Numbered from the stretch's first letter, positions 8,298 to 17,976 are shown. The stretch is 64,000 nucleotides of DNA from an uncultured Clostridia bacterium (GCA_944384265.1 CALWSR010000011.1:1-64000), one strand, 5' to 3'. The notes: a model not told the origin generated them from the letters alone. A program made the numbers and translations.

Positions 8298-9683
8298 ATG
8301 CAGCAATCCCAGACAAATCCATTGGCAACAGGCAGCATTGCAAAGCTGCTTTTTCGTCTGGCCATACCTTCCATTACAGCACAAATCATCAATGTATTGT
8401 ATAATATGGTAGACCGTATGTTCATTGGACATATTCCAAAAATCGGTGCCACTGCATTAACAGGCGTTGGCATTACATTTCCCATTATCACATTGATTTC
8501 TGCCTTTAGCTATCTCATTGGCATGGGCGGCGCTCCCCTTGCTGCCATTGAAATGGGAAAAGGAAATGAAAAATATGCAGAAAAAATTATGGGAAACTGT
8601 TTTTCTGCATTGGTTATCCTTTCTGTTTTATTAACTGCTTTTTTTATTTATTTTCAAAGGCCTCTTTTGCTTTTTTTCGGAGCCAGTGAAAATACACTTT
8701 CTTATGCCATGGATTATTTAAGCATTTATGCCTGCGGCACTATTTTTGTGCAAATTGCACTGGGGCTAAATACATTTATCACCTCACAGGGCTTTGCCAA
8801 AACAAGTATGTCAACTGTATTGATTGGGGCCATACTGAATATTATATTAGACCCCATATTGATTTTTGTATTTGATATGGGAGTGAAGGGAGCCGCTTTG
8901 GCAACGGTTTTTTCACAGTGTGTTTCTGCCATATGGGTATTACATTTTTTAACGGGACATACCACCAAATTAAAGCTAAAAAAAGAAAATCTAAAATTGC
9001 AAAAGGCATTGCTCCTGCCCATATTGGCTTTGGGTATTTCTCCTTTTATCATGCAGTCCACAGAAAGCATTTTAACCATTTGTTTAAATACCTCTCTGCA
9101 AAAATATGGCGGAGATTTAGCTGTGGGTGCCATGACCATATTGACCAGTGTGATGCAGTTTTCCATGCTGCCTATTATGGGGCTGACACAGGGGGCGCAG
9201 CCCATAACCAGCTTTAATTATGGTGCAAAACAAACACAGCGTGTCAAAAAGACCGTGCAGATATTATTGATTTCTGCATTTTGTTATAGCTTTGTATTGT
9301 GGCTTTTGATTATGCTTTTTCCGGCTCTTTTTGTAAAAATATTTACAGACTCTCAAGAATTGATTCCATTTACAGCTTGGGGACTGCGTATTTATATGGG
9401 CATTTCCTGTCTGATGGGGCTGCAAATCGGCTGTCAGCAGTCTTTTATTGCCTTGGGAAAGGCAAAGGTATCTACTTTTTTGGCATTGCTGCGTAAAATG
9501 ATATTATTGATTCCTTTTATATATATTTTGCCATTGTTTTTTGATGATTCTGTTTTTGCCATTTTTTTGGCAGAACCCATAGCCGATGCCATTGCCATCA
9601 CCACAACCATTGCATTGTTTGCTGTGCAGTTTAAAAAAATATTGTCAGAGCTTTCCCAAAATGAAAAAAACACTGTTTTGTAA
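8298..9683 (+). CDS. MATE family efflux transporter
   Basis: A 461-residue multidrug and toxic compound exporter with about twelve membrane segments, expected to use a Na+ or H+ gradient in the cytoplasmic membrane. The family pattern is clear at the start (LLFRLAIPSITAQIINVLYN, MVDRMFIGH, with GVGITFPI after it) and in the second half (GLTQGAQPITSFNYGA), closest in feel to the MepA-like branch. The ATG at 8289 overlaps the ribosome site AAGGAG (8283-8288), so the ATG at 8298, 9 bp downstream of it, is preferred. It has a perfect consensus promoter and its own terminator. Substrate unknown. Confidence 0.92.
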   Translation: MQQSQTNPLATGSIAKLLFRLAIPSITAQIINVLYNMVDRMFIGHIPKIGATALTGVGITFPIITLISAFSYLIGMGGAPLAAIEMGKGNEKYAEKIMGNCFSALVILSVLLTAFFIYFQRPLLLFFGASENTLSYAMDYLSIYACGTIFVQIALGLNTFITSQGFAKTSMSTVLIGAILNIILDPILIFVFDMGVKGAALATVFSQCVSAIWVLHFLTGHTTKLKLKKENLKLQKALLLPILALGISPFIMQSTESILTICLNTSLQKYGGDLAVGAMTILTSVMQFSMLPIMGLTQGAQPITSFNYGAKQTQRVKKTVQILLISAFCYSFVLWLLIMLFPALFVKIFTDSQELIPFTAWGLRIYMGISCLMGLQIGCQQSFIALGKAKVSTFLALLRKMILLIPFIYILPLFFDDSVFAIFLAEPIADAIAITTTIALFAVQFKKILSELSQNEKNTVL

Positions 9684-9861
9684 TGTATGTCAAAGGGATG
9701 TATAAAAGCCTTTTTAAAATGGGTATCTCAATGGTATGCAGACAAGCCCCATAAACCAAAACAGCCCTGCTTTTTGAATATACATTTTTTAAAACAGTTT
9801 GTTTTTTCATGGAATACAAAATTTTGCTGTAAACATATTTGTATTGCATAACTATAAAAGC

Positions 9862-9909
9862 AGCCGCCTGCTATGTGGCTTTACACATAGAGGCATAGGC
9901 TCTTTTTTT
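9862..9909 (+). terminator. Intrinsic terminator of the MATE gene
   Basis: Long imperfect stem (AGCCGCCTGCTATGTG with CACATAGAGGCATAGGCT) followed by seven T residues. Confidence 0.7.
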
Positions 9910-10333
9910 ATGAATAAATCCATAAAGGAAGCTGCCAACTGACGTTTGTGTTATCTACTGTACTGAAAAAAGCTTACTGCTTTTGTGTAATTGCTTTGCT
10001 GTATGCTCTGCCATTTCTTCTGCTGTATCCACACAATAACATGAAATCCACTACATTGCTCCTTTCTTTTAAATGCCCTACAAAGCTTGATATGCTTGAA
10101 GCGTATGTATGTGGTTATGACATATTTCATTTATACTGTTTACTCCTTCCACTTACAAAATTTTGTTTCTTTCTCTCATTGCTCTTTTCCTTATAAAATG
10201 CCTTTTGTTTCTATTTGATGCTTGCAATTACTGCTTTGTATGCCATAAATCATGCCATATGCTGTTCCCCTTTTGCATATACTTTTACACCCCAATTCAA
10301 AAAACCACAATATTATATGTGATTTTACTGATA
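9910..10333. other. Intergenic region, no gene seen
   Basis: About 420 bp, pyrimidine-rich on the plus strand, between the MATE terminator and a folded repeat element. No supported gene. Confidence 0.5.
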
Positions 10334-10481
10334 CAAAAAAGGGGCTGCTGCAAAATAGCCCTCTTGATACAAAAACCGGTTGCTTTTTGAGGGGATTCCA
10401 CTCACAAAACAGCCGGTTTTCTATTCTTTTCAAAATTTCTTTATGCAAGCTGCTGCCGCCATTTCATTTTGCAACAGCTCC
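10334..10481 (-). repeat. Folded 3' element, copy 1 (structured RNA or terminator repeat)
   Basis: Read on the minus strand this ~148-nt element has an outer stem (10481-10466 with 10356-10341, 15 of 16 pairs), an inner ~20-bp hairpin starting AAAACCGGCTGTTTTGTGAG and closing CAACCGGTTTT, and a T-run at 10340-10335. A copy of about 80% identity follows the VOC gene at 31871-32027. It begins 19 bp after the methyltransferase stop codon and probably ends its transcript. The outer stem has at least one compensatory base-pair change between copies, which favours function as RNA. Confidence 0.65.
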
Positions 10482-10499
10482 TTTCATTTTTTTGACAGC

Positions 10500-11288
10500 C
10501 TATTTTTTATATTGATAAATGGCCAGTCTATTGTTTAAATTTTTTGTGAAAGGCAATGCTGCAAACAGTTTTCCTCTCAGTGAATATTTTTTCATTTCAC
10601 AATGAAAGCTTTTTTCCTCTACCAGCTTCAGCCCCTTTACATATCCTTCCAATTCCTTGGCTGTTTCAACCCCCCACTGAAATGTTGCAGTGGTATTTTT
10701 AACAGTATCATGATGTTTTCCAAATTTTTTCAAAAAAGGAGGGGAAAGCTCCAAAAGAAATATGCTTTTGGGAAATTTTTCACACAGCATATTCAAAAGC
10801 TTTCTAATCTGTTCCTCTGTAAAATACATCAATACCCCTTCCATCATAAATATGGTTGGTCTGCCTTTTTCCACTTCTTCTGTCCAAGAGGGGTCAAATA
10901 CAGATTTGGCAATGGTAAAAACCCGTGGAGCTTGCTGAAAATACTTTTTTCTAATGGCAATCACATTTGGCAAGTCCAAATCATACCATAATATTTGTCC
11001 ATTGTCCACACGTTCAAAACGGGCGTCCAAACCACAGCCAATACAGATGCAAGCTGCATTGGGTATTTTTTTTAATATAGCATTGAAAGCCTTGTCAAAA
11101 AGAATGGTTCTGGCAACCACTCCTTCATGGCTCATAAATTTATCATATTTTGTTGTATCCAGCTGCAATTTTTGCACAATTTCAACTGCTTTTTTATCCT
11201 GTATTCTTGCATTGCTCCGCAATGTTTCATTTGCCTTGATGCTCAAAGGAATGAGCATTGTTTCCTCTACACCCTGTAATGCTGCCAT
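10500..11288 (-). CDS. Class I SAM-dependent methyltransferase, LCM/PPM1 family
   Basis: A 262-residue enzyme of the leucine carboxyl methyltransferase-like family (COG3315), usually annotated as O-methyltransferase linked to polyketide or small-molecule modification. Visible signatures: GVVARTILFD near the N-terminus, the SAM-binding ICIGCGLDARFER, WYDLDLPNVIAIRKKYF, and EGVLMYFTEEQIRKLL. The substrate cannot be inferred. The start is the ATG at 11288 with AAAGGAGGG upstream; the longer frame to 11309 begins at a TTG inside the ribosome site region. A striking palindrome lies just upstream (11317-11349) and a folded repeat lies just downstream. Confidence 0.88.
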   Translation of the reverse strand: MAALQGVEETMLIPLSIKANETLRSNARIQDKKAVEIVQKLQLDTTKYDKFMSHEGVVARTILFDKAFNAILKKIPNAACICIGCGLDARFERVDNGQILWYDLDLPNVIAIRKKYFQQAPRVFTIAKSVFDPSWTEEVEKGRPTIFMMEGVLMYFTEEQIRKLLNMLCEKFPKSIFLLELSPPFLKKFGKHHDTVKNTTATFQWGVETAKELEGYVKGLKLVEEKSFHCEMKKYSLRGKLFAALPFTKNLNNRLAIYQYKK

Positions 11289-11316
11289 CCAAATTCCCTC
11301 CTTTATCAATCAGAAT

Positions 11317-11349
11317 ATCATATATGTTAGCTTAAGCTAACTATATGAT
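11317..11349. promoter_or_regulatory. Palindromic operator-like site upstream of the methyltransferase
   Basis: Perfect 16-bp palindrome GTTAGCTTAAGCTAAC (11326-11341) flanked by further inverted arms ATCATATAT and TATATGAT offset by one base. It lies 38 bp upstream of the start codon. Its symmetry and position suggest a MarR- or TetR-type dimeric repressor site; no regulator gene is adjacent. Confidence 0.55.
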
Positions 11350-11363
11350 ACCACAAACAAAAA

Positions 11364-11403
11364 AAAATACAAGAGCTTTTTCAAAAACAAAACTCTTGTA
11401 TTT
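11364..11403 (-). terminator. Intrinsic terminator of the scp-rluB operon
   Basis: Ten-bp stem AATACAAGAG / CTCTTGTATT (11367-11376 with 11393-11402) with T-runs on both strands; it immediately follows the rluB stop codon. Confidence 0.8.
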
Positions 11404-11409
11404 TTTATA

Positions 11410-12129
11410 TTATAATTTTTTTAAATATTGTATTTCTTTTTCTGTTAAATAACGATATTTTCCCTTTTCTAAATTTTTTAAATACAATGTACCTGTGCCT
11501 ATTCTTTTCAGCTGTGCCACGGGATGCTTTATGGCTTGGCACATTTTTCTCACCTGTCTGTTTCTGCCCTCTTGTATCACAATGCGTACAACAGAATATT
11601 TTTGGCCTTTTTCCAGTATTTCCAATTTAGCAGGCTGTGTTCTTTTGCCATCTATCAAAACGCCCCTTCTAAATTGTAAAATATCCATATCAGAAGGTGT
11701 ACCAAACAATTTTGCTTCATATGTTTTTTCAATATGATGCTTTGGGTGGGTCAAACGATATGTCAATTCTCCATCATTTGTCAGCAAAAGCAATCCGGAG
11801 GTATCATAGTCCAGTCTGCCTACGGGATAAACCCTTTCCTCCACTCCTTTTAGCAAATCCAGCACAGTAGGCCTTTGAAATTGGTCCTTTACAGTGGTAA
11901 CATACCCTTCCGGCTTATGAAGCATAATATATACTAAATTCTGTTTTGGCTCCACTTTTTTGCGATTGCCATATACCACAACCACATCTTTTTTAGGGTC
12001 TATTTTTGTACCTAACTGTGTTACAACTTTTCCATTGACTTCCACTTTTCCTTGCAGCATCAAAAGCTCTGCTTTTCTGCGAGAAGCAACCCCTGCCTCT
12101 GACAAAAACTTCTGCAATCTGATTTCCAT
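11410..12129 (-). CDS. rluB: rRNA pseudouridine synthase, RluB/RsuA family
   Basis: Isomerises a uridine in 23S (RluB) or 16S (RsuA) rRNA. The 239 residues start with an S4 RNA-binding domain (MEIRLQKFLSEAGVASRRKAE) and continue with the catalytic domain containing GRLDYDTSGLLLLTNDG, whose Asp is the catalytic residue. C-terminal QEGRNRQVRKM is also typical. The ATG at 12129 has GGGAGG before it. It is the last gene of the M50-like/scpA/scpB/carboxypeptidase/rluB operon, an order common in Clostridia; the exact rRNA site cannot be read from sequence. Confidence 0.92.
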   Translation of the reverse strand: MEIRLQKFLSEAGVASRRKAELLMLQGKVEVNGKVVTQLGTKIDPKKDVVVVYGNRKKVEPKQNLVYIMLHKPEGYVTTVKDQFQRPTVLDLLKGVEERVYPVGRLDYDTSGLLLLTNDGELTYRLTHPKHHIEKTYEAKLFGTPSDMDILQFRRGVLIDGKRTQPAKLEILEKGQKYSVVRIVIQEGRNRQVRKMCQAIKHPVAQLKRIGTGTLYLKNLEKGKYRYLTEKEIQYLKKL

Positions 12130-12151
12130 ATACTTCCTCCCACAAAAAACA

Positions 12152-13327
12152 TTACGATTTTAAATTTTTATCCAAATCAAAGGCATTCCATTTTCCGGCC
12201 AAATAATGCAGCATTTCTATCAATGTATATCTGTTTGCTTCCTCTGCCGCCACAATATCTATTTTTGCCAATGCCGTTTCTCCCAGCATCACTTCTGCTA
12301 TGCCCAGCTTTTGTCCTTTTTTGACAGGTGCCTCCAATGTCTTTACCTGTGTCACGCACAGATTGATATGCTCCATTTCCTCTTGTGAAAAAAGCCCTTC
12401 AAAATCCTCTGCCAGCACTGCCGCAACCCTTTCATTGGAAGAATGCAGCACCTCTGTTGGATGCACCTGCTGTCCCTTTGCTGCCACTTTTTCCATGTGA
12501 TAATTTTCAAAGCCATAATCCATCAATGCCTTTGTATCCTTCCATTTTTGTTCCTTGCCTTCTGTACCCCAGCCACTGGCAAGCACCGTTGTCACCAGTG
12601 TCACATCTCCTCTTTTTGCCGCTCCCACAAAGCATTGTCCTGCTTTGTTTGTAAATCCTGTTTTCACACCCATTGCGCCTTCATATTCCTGCAAAAAACG
12701 GTCTTGGTTTGTAATAAAATATTCCTTTCCCTCTCCGCCCTTCATAGGAAGCGTGACAGAAGGGGTGTTTATGATTTCCACAAATTTTGGATTTTTTAAA
12801 GCATAGCAGGCAATCAGCGCCATATCCTTTGCAGTGGAATGATGCTCTTGAAATGATAAATGGCTGTCCAATCCGTTGGGAGAGCCAAAAACAGTGTCTT
12901 CTGCGCCAATTTCTTTTGCTTTTTGTGTCATTTTTTCACAAAACCCTTCCACACTGCCTCCAATATGCTCTGCCAAAGCCACTGCCGCATCGTTGTAGGA
13001 TTTCAGCATCATGGCATAAAGCAGGTCCTCCTGACGCACCTGCTCCCCTGCCGTCAAATTCATTCGCACCTGAGGTGATTTTGCTGCTCTTTGGCTGACT
13101 GTCACCATATCATCCAAATTTCCTTCCTCCAGCACCAATATTGCTGTCATAATTTTTGTAGTACTTGCCATGGTAAGGGGCTTTTGTTCATTTTTCCCCC
13201 AAAGCACCCTTCCTGTATCCCCATCTACCAAAACAGCACCCTGCGCCGCCACAGAAGGCAGCTGACTGCCATAGACGGTTTGGGAAAAAAGCAATGTCAA
13301 TGCCACATAAAACAATAATTTTTTCAT
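12152..13327 (-). CDS. D-alanyl-D-alanine carboxypeptidase (penicillin-binding protein, S11)
   Basis: Removes the terminal D-Ala from peptidoglycan pentapeptides outside the membrane, limiting cross-linking. N-terminal signal peptide (MKKLLFYVALTLLFSQTVYG), then the serine triad: SxxK in ASTTKIMTA, SYN in KSYNDAA, and KTG in GVKTGFTN. A C-terminal PBP5-like beta domain and amphipathic tail (LIEMLHYLAGKW) would anchor it to the outer membrane face. 391 aa, normal for the family. ATG 13327 with GAGGG ribosome site. Lies between scpB and rluB with short gaps. Confidence 0.9.
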   Translation of the reverse strand: MKKLLFYVALTLLFSQTVYGSQLPSVAAQGAVLVDGDTGRVLWGKNEQKPLTMASTTKIMTAILVLEEGNLDDMVTVSQRAAKSPQVRMNLTAGEQVRQEDLLYAMMLKSYNDAAVALAEHIGGSVEGFCEKMTQKAKEIGAEDTVFGSPNGLDSHLSFQEHHSTAKDMALIACYALKNPKFVEIINTPSVTLPMKGGEGKEYFITNQDRFLQEYEGAMGVKTGFTNKAGQCFVGAAKRGDVTLVTTVLASGWGTEGKEQKWKDTKALMDYGFENYHMEKVAAKGQQVHPTEVLHSSNERVAAVLAEDFEGLFSQEEMEHINLCVTQVKTLEAPVKKGQKLGIAEVMLGETALAKIDIVAAEEANRYTLIEMLHYLAGKWNAFDLDKNLKS

Positions 13328-13390
13328 AAAATCCCTCTTTTTTTCTTTTGGATTAGTATCCCAAATCCAAAAAAATTTTTTCTGGAAATT

Positions 13391-13933
13391 TTACACATCT
13401 ATATGGCCTGTTTCCTCCTCTTCCTGCAAAGGCGGCAGCTCATTTGTGGACTTAAATCCAAAATAGCGCAAAAACTCATTTGTTGTGCCAAACAATATGG
13501 GCTTTCCCGGCACATTGAGCCTGCCTGTTTCACAAATGAGTTTTTTTTCCATCAATTTATTTACAGCATGGTCTGCACTGACTCCTCTGATTTCTTCAAT
13601 CTGCGCCTTTGTAATGGGCTGTTTATAGGCAATGATTGCCAGTGTTTCCAGCAATGCCTGTGTCATGCCCTGTCTTTTAGGGCTTTTATACATATTTCTG
13701 ATATATTCAAAGCATTCTGCTGCTGTACACATTTGATATCCATCATTGATTTCTATGATACGCAAACCTCTTTTTTCTTTTTCATATTTTTCTGCCAATG
13801 CCATCACAATGGCTCTTGCAGTTGCCTTATCCATTTCTATGGTTTGGGCAATGACACCAATGGGTACAGCCTCCCCGGAAATAAAAAGCAATGCCTCTGC
13901 CACTGCCTCAAGCTCTGTCAATTTCACTTTCAT
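13391..13933 (-). CDS. scpB: Segregation and condensation protein B
   Basis: Kleisin-interacting subunit of the SMC-ScpAB condensin that compacts and separates sister chromosomes. About 180 residues with two winged-helix domains; the conserved centre KRQGMTQALLETLAIIAY, KQPITKAQIEEIRGVSADHAV and the end PGKPILFGTT are visible. The frame can be extended to a TTG at 13942, but the ATG at 13933 (MKVKLTELEAVAEALLF) is preferred. It overlaps the 3' end of scpA by 26 bp, indicating translational coupling and equal production of the two subunits. Confidence 0.93.
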   Translation of the reverse strand: MKVKLTELEAVAEALLFISGEAVPIGVIAQTIEMDKATARAIVMALAEKYEKEKRGLRIIEINDGYQMCTAAECFEYIRNMYKSPKRQGMTQALLETLAIIAYKQPITKAQIEEIRGVSADHAVNKLMEKKLICETGRLNVPGKPILFGTTNEFLRYFGFKSTNELPPLQEEEETGHIDV

Positions 13934-14690
13934 CACTTCCAAATACTTTTGTAATCCATATTTCTGAAAAGGTTCCCTTTTGAAAAATAGAAACCTCCTT
14001 TCGTTTAATCAGCTCCAACAATGCCAAAAATGTCACCACTACCTCCATTTTTCTGGCTTGCTTACGAAAAATGGAAAAAAAAGTCACTTGCGGACGCAAT
14101 ATCAATAAATCCTGCAAATATTCTATTTTTTCTTCAATGGTATACAAATCTCTCTCCACAGATTTAAAAGAGCTTCGGACTCTGTCAATTTTCCCTTCCT
14201 TTCTTTTCATCACCTCTGTAAAAGCCTGATACAGCTGTTCCAGTGTAATGCCGCCCAAAAACTGGTCCATTGTCTGCTCGCTCTTTGACTCTTGGCGCAG
14301 CTGTTCAATGGCCTTGTCTGCTTGTTTATAGCATATGAGAGCAGCGTCCTCCTCTCTTTTTTTAAAATCCTCTGTCACCTCTTTGAATTTTTTATATTCT
14401 AACAGCTTTTTCACCAATTCTTCTCTTGGGTCAATTTCTTCCTCCTCATCATTTTTTTGCTTTGGCAAAAGCAATTTGGATTTGATTTCAACAAGTGTGG
14501 CAGCCATAAGCAAAAATTCGCTCATGCCGTCCATATTTTTGTTTTCCGCTTTTTCCAAAAAAGCAATATATTGCTGTGTCAACTGTGCAATGGGAATATC
14601 ATAAATATCAATTTCATTTTTTTCTATCAAGTGAAACAACAAATCAAAGGGCCCTTCAAAAGCCTCTAATTGCACATTGATACCTTCCAC
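13908..14690 (-). CDS. scpA: Segregation and condensation protein A
   Basis: Kleisin subunit that bridges the SMC ATPase heads. The N-terminal signature FEGPFDLLFHLIEKNEIDIY and IPIAQLTQQY, then an acidic linker (KNDEEEEIDPREE) and a C-terminal winged helix (VVVTFLALLELIKRKEVSIF) match the family; 260 aa. The start is a GTG at 14690, 8 bp after AAGGAG. Its stop lies inside scpB, and the upstream membrane-protein gene ends 12 bp before it. Confidence 0.94.
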   Translation of the reverse strand: MEGINVQLEAFEGPFDLLFHLIEKNEIDIYDIPIAQLTQQYIAFLEKAENKNMDGMSEFLLMAATLVEIKSKLLLPKQKNDEEEEIDPREELVKKLLEYKKFKEVTEDFKKREEDAALICYKQADKAIEQLRQESKSEQTMDQFLGGITLEQLYQAFTEVMKRKEGKIDRVRSSFKSVERDLYTIEEKIEYLQDLLILRPQVTFFSIFRKQARKMEVVVTFLALLELIKRKEVSIFQKGTFSEIWITKVFGSDESEIDRA

Positions 14691-14702
14691 ACCCGCAACT
14701 CC

Positions 14703-15335
14703 TTATACAAAAAATAATAATGCATTCATAGCATTTACAACAAGCATTAAAATGGTATTTAATATAGTACGAAACACACCAAATATTAACAAAACCAAAA
14801 AAACGGCCTGTATGATTTTTTCATACTGCATATATTTAAAATATTGATTGGCAGGCAGCAAAAGAGAAAGCACCTTCACACAATCCATGGGAGGCACCGG
14901 CAGACAATTACAAATGGCAAATGCAACATTATAAAACACCAATGTATTTAAAAATGTGCTGACCACATTTCCATAAGGTACTACCTTCCACAAAATCAAA
15001 GCCGCAAATGCAAAAATTACATTGGCCACCGTAGGCAGTATTGCCACAAGCAAAGCATCTCTTTTTCTTTTTTTATAATACAAAGAGCTTGTATTCACAG
15101 CTCTGCTCCAGCCAAATGCCCCATATCCCAACAAATAGGTGATGATAAAAAACATGGCTCCCACAGGCTCCACGTGCTTTAGGGGATTTAATGTCAATGC
15201 TTTTTCATTTTTGGGCAATACATCTCCCAACACCGTAGAGATTGCGGCTCTGGTATACTCATGGCAGACGGCGACCATAAAAAATGCCAAAATGCCTGAT
15301 AAAAGCTGTACGAATATATTGATATTGGAATACAT
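14703..15335 (-). CDS. M50 site-2-protease-like membrane protein, active site degenerate
   Basis: A 210-residue protein with five to six membrane segments that aligns by eye with the short YwhC/S2P-like M50 peptidases found before scpA in Clostridia: ALTLNPLKHVEPVGAM, a Gly-Trp segment, and a late LPVPPMDCVKVL. Active members have HExxH and N-x-P-x-P-P-L-D-G. Here the first motif is HEYTR, so the second zinc-binding His is missing, and the second motif reads CLPVPPMDCV. It is probably catalytically inactive or altered. The start is the ATG at 15335 (AAGGAGA ribosome site); the longer frame to 15485 only reads through an upstream repeat. Confidence 0.85.
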   Translation of the reverse strand: MYSNINIFVQLLSGILAFFMVAVCHEYTRAAISTVLGDVLPKNEKALTLNPLKHVEPVGAMFFIITYLLGYGAFGWSRAVNTSSLYYKKRKRDALLVAILPTVANVIFAFAALILWKVVPYGNVVSTFLNTLVFYNVAFAICNCLPVPPMDCVKVLSLLLPANQYFKYMQYEKIIQAVFLVLLIFGVFRTILNTILMLVVNAMNALLFFV

Positions 15336-15363
15336 ATCAATCTCCTTTCTTTTTTTCTGATTT

Positions 15364-15586
15364 TGTTGCCTTTTTATAAAATAAAAAGATATCCGGGGGC
15401 AAAACCAATGCCTTGTATTTCTGCTCCACAAGGGAATTTTACAGCTTTCTCTTCCATCGTAGAAGCCTTGCGGCATTGGCAGCACGCCCTATTTTTTTGT
15501 TTGCTTTTTTCAAACAAAGCCACACCCATTTCATTGCTCTGTTTTGCTTACCACATCATTTTTCATATTACCCCAACACATCCTTT
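15364..15586 (-). repeat. Leader repeat family, copy before the M50-scp operon
   Basis: Diverged copy of the dispersed ~225-bp repeat (best copies at 33432-33656 and 38997-39223). The proximal end TGTTGC starts 29 bp upstream of the start codon; the distal end still reads ATATGAAAAATGATGTGG with AAGGATGTGTTG on the minus strand. On the minus strand the proximal end continues as AAAATCAGAAAAAAAG into the AAGGAG ribosome site. A short frame starting MKNDVVSKTEQ is closed by stops. Confidence 0.55.
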
Positions 15587-15722
15587 TTCACAAGCTATTT
15601 TTTATCATATCAAATTTTTTTAAAAACATCTATAAGTATATTAAAAAATGTGGGAAATGATAATCATAAAAATAGGATACAAATTATTTTACCATTTGCA
15701 TCCCTATTTTTATACTCTATTT

Positions 15723-17486
15723 TTAATATTTATCGTAATTGTTTTCTGCCTCAAAATATTCCTGCGGTGCTGTTGTATAGGCATCGTATTGGCTTTGCTG
15801 GGTTTTAGATTTCCACTGGAATTGAGAAAGTAATTTTTGAAGCATTTGTGCCTGTCCGGCCAATTCCTCGCTGGAAGCTGCACTTTCCTCTGATGTGGCA
15901 GAGGTTGTCTGCACAACGCTTGAAATTTGTTCAATGCCAATGTTAATCTGTTCAAGGGAATAAGACTGGGTTGCAGCCGCATCAGCAATATGATTGATGC
16001 TTTCTGTTACAGTGTTAATATCCGAAATCACTTTTGTAATGGACTCTGCTGTTGTGTCTGAAATTTGTTTTCCTTTTTCCACCACACCCAAGGAACGCTC
16101 TATCAACACAGAGGTATCCTTTGAGGCATCTGCCACCTTTCCTGCCAAATTTCTGACTTCGTCTGCCACAACGGCAAATCCCTTTCCGGCGGCACCTGCA
16201 CGGGCTGCCTCCACTGCTGCATTTAAAGCCAATATATTGGTCTGAAAGGCAATATCCTCAATGGTTTTTACAATACTGCTGATTTCATTGGCAGTGCTGC
16301 TGATATCATTCATGGCAGACTGCATTTGCTGCATTTGTCCATTGCTTTCATTTGCTTCTTTTTGTATTTTCATCGTCTGTTTGCTGGAGTTTTCTGAAAT
16401 TTCAGCAGTTTGTTTGATTTGTCCGGAAACATCAGACAATGTTGCCGCCAGCTCCTCTACGGAGGAGGCCTGCTCTGTTGCACCCTGTGCCAGGCTTTGG
16501 GCACCGGAAGCTACTTGATGACTGCCCGCCAAAACCTGCTGGGCACAATCATACACCTGTGAAAATGTGTCTCCTACACGGAAACATATTTGTTCCACTG
16601 CGTTTAATATGGTAGAGAACTCTCCTATGTATATTTCCCTTTGTTTACTTTCCACCATAAAATTGCCATGGGACATTTCTTCCATAATATAAATTTGGTC
16701 ATCCAAAACATTGTGAATGGTTTTTACAAAATGTCTCATATTTTCTGCCATGCTTCCCATCTCGTCTGAGGACTGATAGCTTACTTCAACATTAAAATCT
16801 CCGGACTGCATTTTTTTGAGGCCTTTTTCAATTTCTTTAATAGGGTTTAACAATGCCGCAGATAATCTTATGGTCATAAAAAGGGTAATCACTATCACAA
16901 TCAGCACCAAAACCACTTCTATTATTGTAAATACATTTTTGGTCCTTTGGGCATTTTCAAATTCCCGAGTGCTTTCTGAAGACAATTCATTGGCAAAATT
17001 GCCTATAATTTCTCCTGCACTTTCTACCTTTGTATTATATTCCTCCAAAAGCTGTGCAGCCATAATATTGCTTTGTTCTGTATTTTCCAATGCAGCATTT
17101 ACAATTTTCTGTCTTAAATCACTTGTCTGGTCCATCAGTGCTTTATATTCTAAAATTTTTGTATTATCTCCTGTATAGGAGCTTTCAAACCAGCTGATGA
17201 TTTCTTTTACCTCCTGCAAATAGGCATCTGCATCTTCTGCATAGGTTCTAATCAAATTTGTATCTCTTGATGCCACAGCAAAGCCTACATTTTTGACGCC
17301 CAAATTCATTTGCAGTCTTAGGTCATAAATTTTAATTTCTGCTTGATAATTTTGCTGTTGAAATTTGCGGTAGTTTTCTGAAATATTGGATGTTACAAAA
17401 TAAGAAAATCCCACTGTACATAAAAATATAACAAAAAGCAAACCAAAAGCAATCAGCAGTTTTTTTCTTACACTTACATTTTTCAT
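15723..17486 (-). CDS. Methyl-accepting chemotaxis protein
   Basis: Membrane chemoreceptor of 587 residues. Order: N-terminal membrane segment ([20 protein letters not shown]), a ~150-residue helical ligand domain resembling a four-helix bundle, a second membrane segment near 170-195 ([19 protein letters not shown]), a HAMP domain ([20 protein letters not shown]), and the MCP signalling coiled coil with the hairpin tip [20 protein letters not shown]. The tail is Gln/Tyr-rich without a clear CheR-binding pentapeptide. Start is ATG 17486 with AAGGAGGGG; the frame to 17537 is not needed. No other chemotaxis or flagellar gene is in the window, so the stimulus is unknown. Confidence 0.93.
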   Translation of the reverse strand: MKNVSVRKKLLIAFGLLFVIFLCTVGFSYFVTSNISENYRKFQQQNYQAEIKIYDLRLQMNLGVKNVGFAVASRDTNLIRTYAEDADAYLQEVKEIISWFESSYTGDNTKILEYKALMDQTSDLRQKIVNAALENTEQSNIMAAQLLEEYNTKVESAGEIIGNFANELSSESTREFENAQRTKNVFTIIEVVLVLIVIVITLFMTIRLSAALLNPIKEIEKGLKKMQSGDFNVEVSYQSSDEMGSMAENMRHFVKTIHNVLDDQIYIMEEMSHGNFMVESKQREIYIGEFSTILNAVEQICFRVGDTFSQVYDCAQQVLAGSHQVASGAQSLAQGATEQASSVEELAATLSDVSGQIKQTAEISENSSKQTMKIQKEANESNGQMQQMQSAMNDISSTANEISSIVKTIEDIAFQTNILALNAAVEAARAGAAGKGFAVVADEVRNLAGKVADASKDTSVLIERSLGVVEKGKQISDTTAESITKVISDINTVTESINHIADAAATQSYSLEQINIGIEQISSVVQTTSATSEESAASSEELAGQAQMLQKLLSQFQWKSKTQQSQYDAYTTAPQEYFEAENNYDKY

Positions 17487-17929
17487 ACTATAATTCCCCT
17501 CCTTAGTGCCACATACTATTTTGTCAGAAACAGTCATTTGAAAGCCCTTATATTTTTTATGCCATGCTTTTTACAGGACATATTAAAATCCAGCTAAAAC
17601 AACTAAAAATTATATAAAATACAGAGCTGTTTTTGTAATATATTTTAAAAATATTTACAAAGTTTTCATCTACATTTTTTTATTGTATACATTCTTTTAA
17701 AAAAAGTCAATACTGCATTGTTTTTATTTCACATAATATCATCATCATTTTATAAAGCTTCTTTGTTATACAAAAAATTCTCCATATCATATTCCAAATT
17801 TGATTTTATAAAAATTTTCTTTCTTTTTCTATCATCTCTCTTATCCATGGCACAAGCCGCCTATGATGATATACCATTACTGCAATGTATTTTAAAAATC
17901 AGCCGCTTTTAATCAAATGTTATTTTCCA
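17487..17929. other. Intergenic region, no gene seen
   Basis: About 440 bp of very AT-rich DNA between the chemoreceptor start and the terminator of the carboxypeptidase gene. It should hold the chemoreceptor promoter, but no strong candidate was picked. Confidence 0.5.
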
Positions 17930-17966
17930 CAAAAAAGACAGCCCATATTTTATAAGCTGTCTTTTT
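17930..17966 (-). terminator. Intrinsic terminator of the second carboxypeptidase gene
   Basis: Stem AAAAAGACAGC / GCTGTCTTTTT (17932-17942 with 17956-17966) with a T-run on the minus strand, 10 bp after the stop codon. Confidence 0.85.
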
Positions 17967-17976
17967 GTTTTCACCA

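Noticed and set aside
15336..15485. N-terminal extension of the M50-like protein
   Set aside because: Also lies in a repeat copy; ATG 15335 has AAGGAGA and begins the membrane domain.
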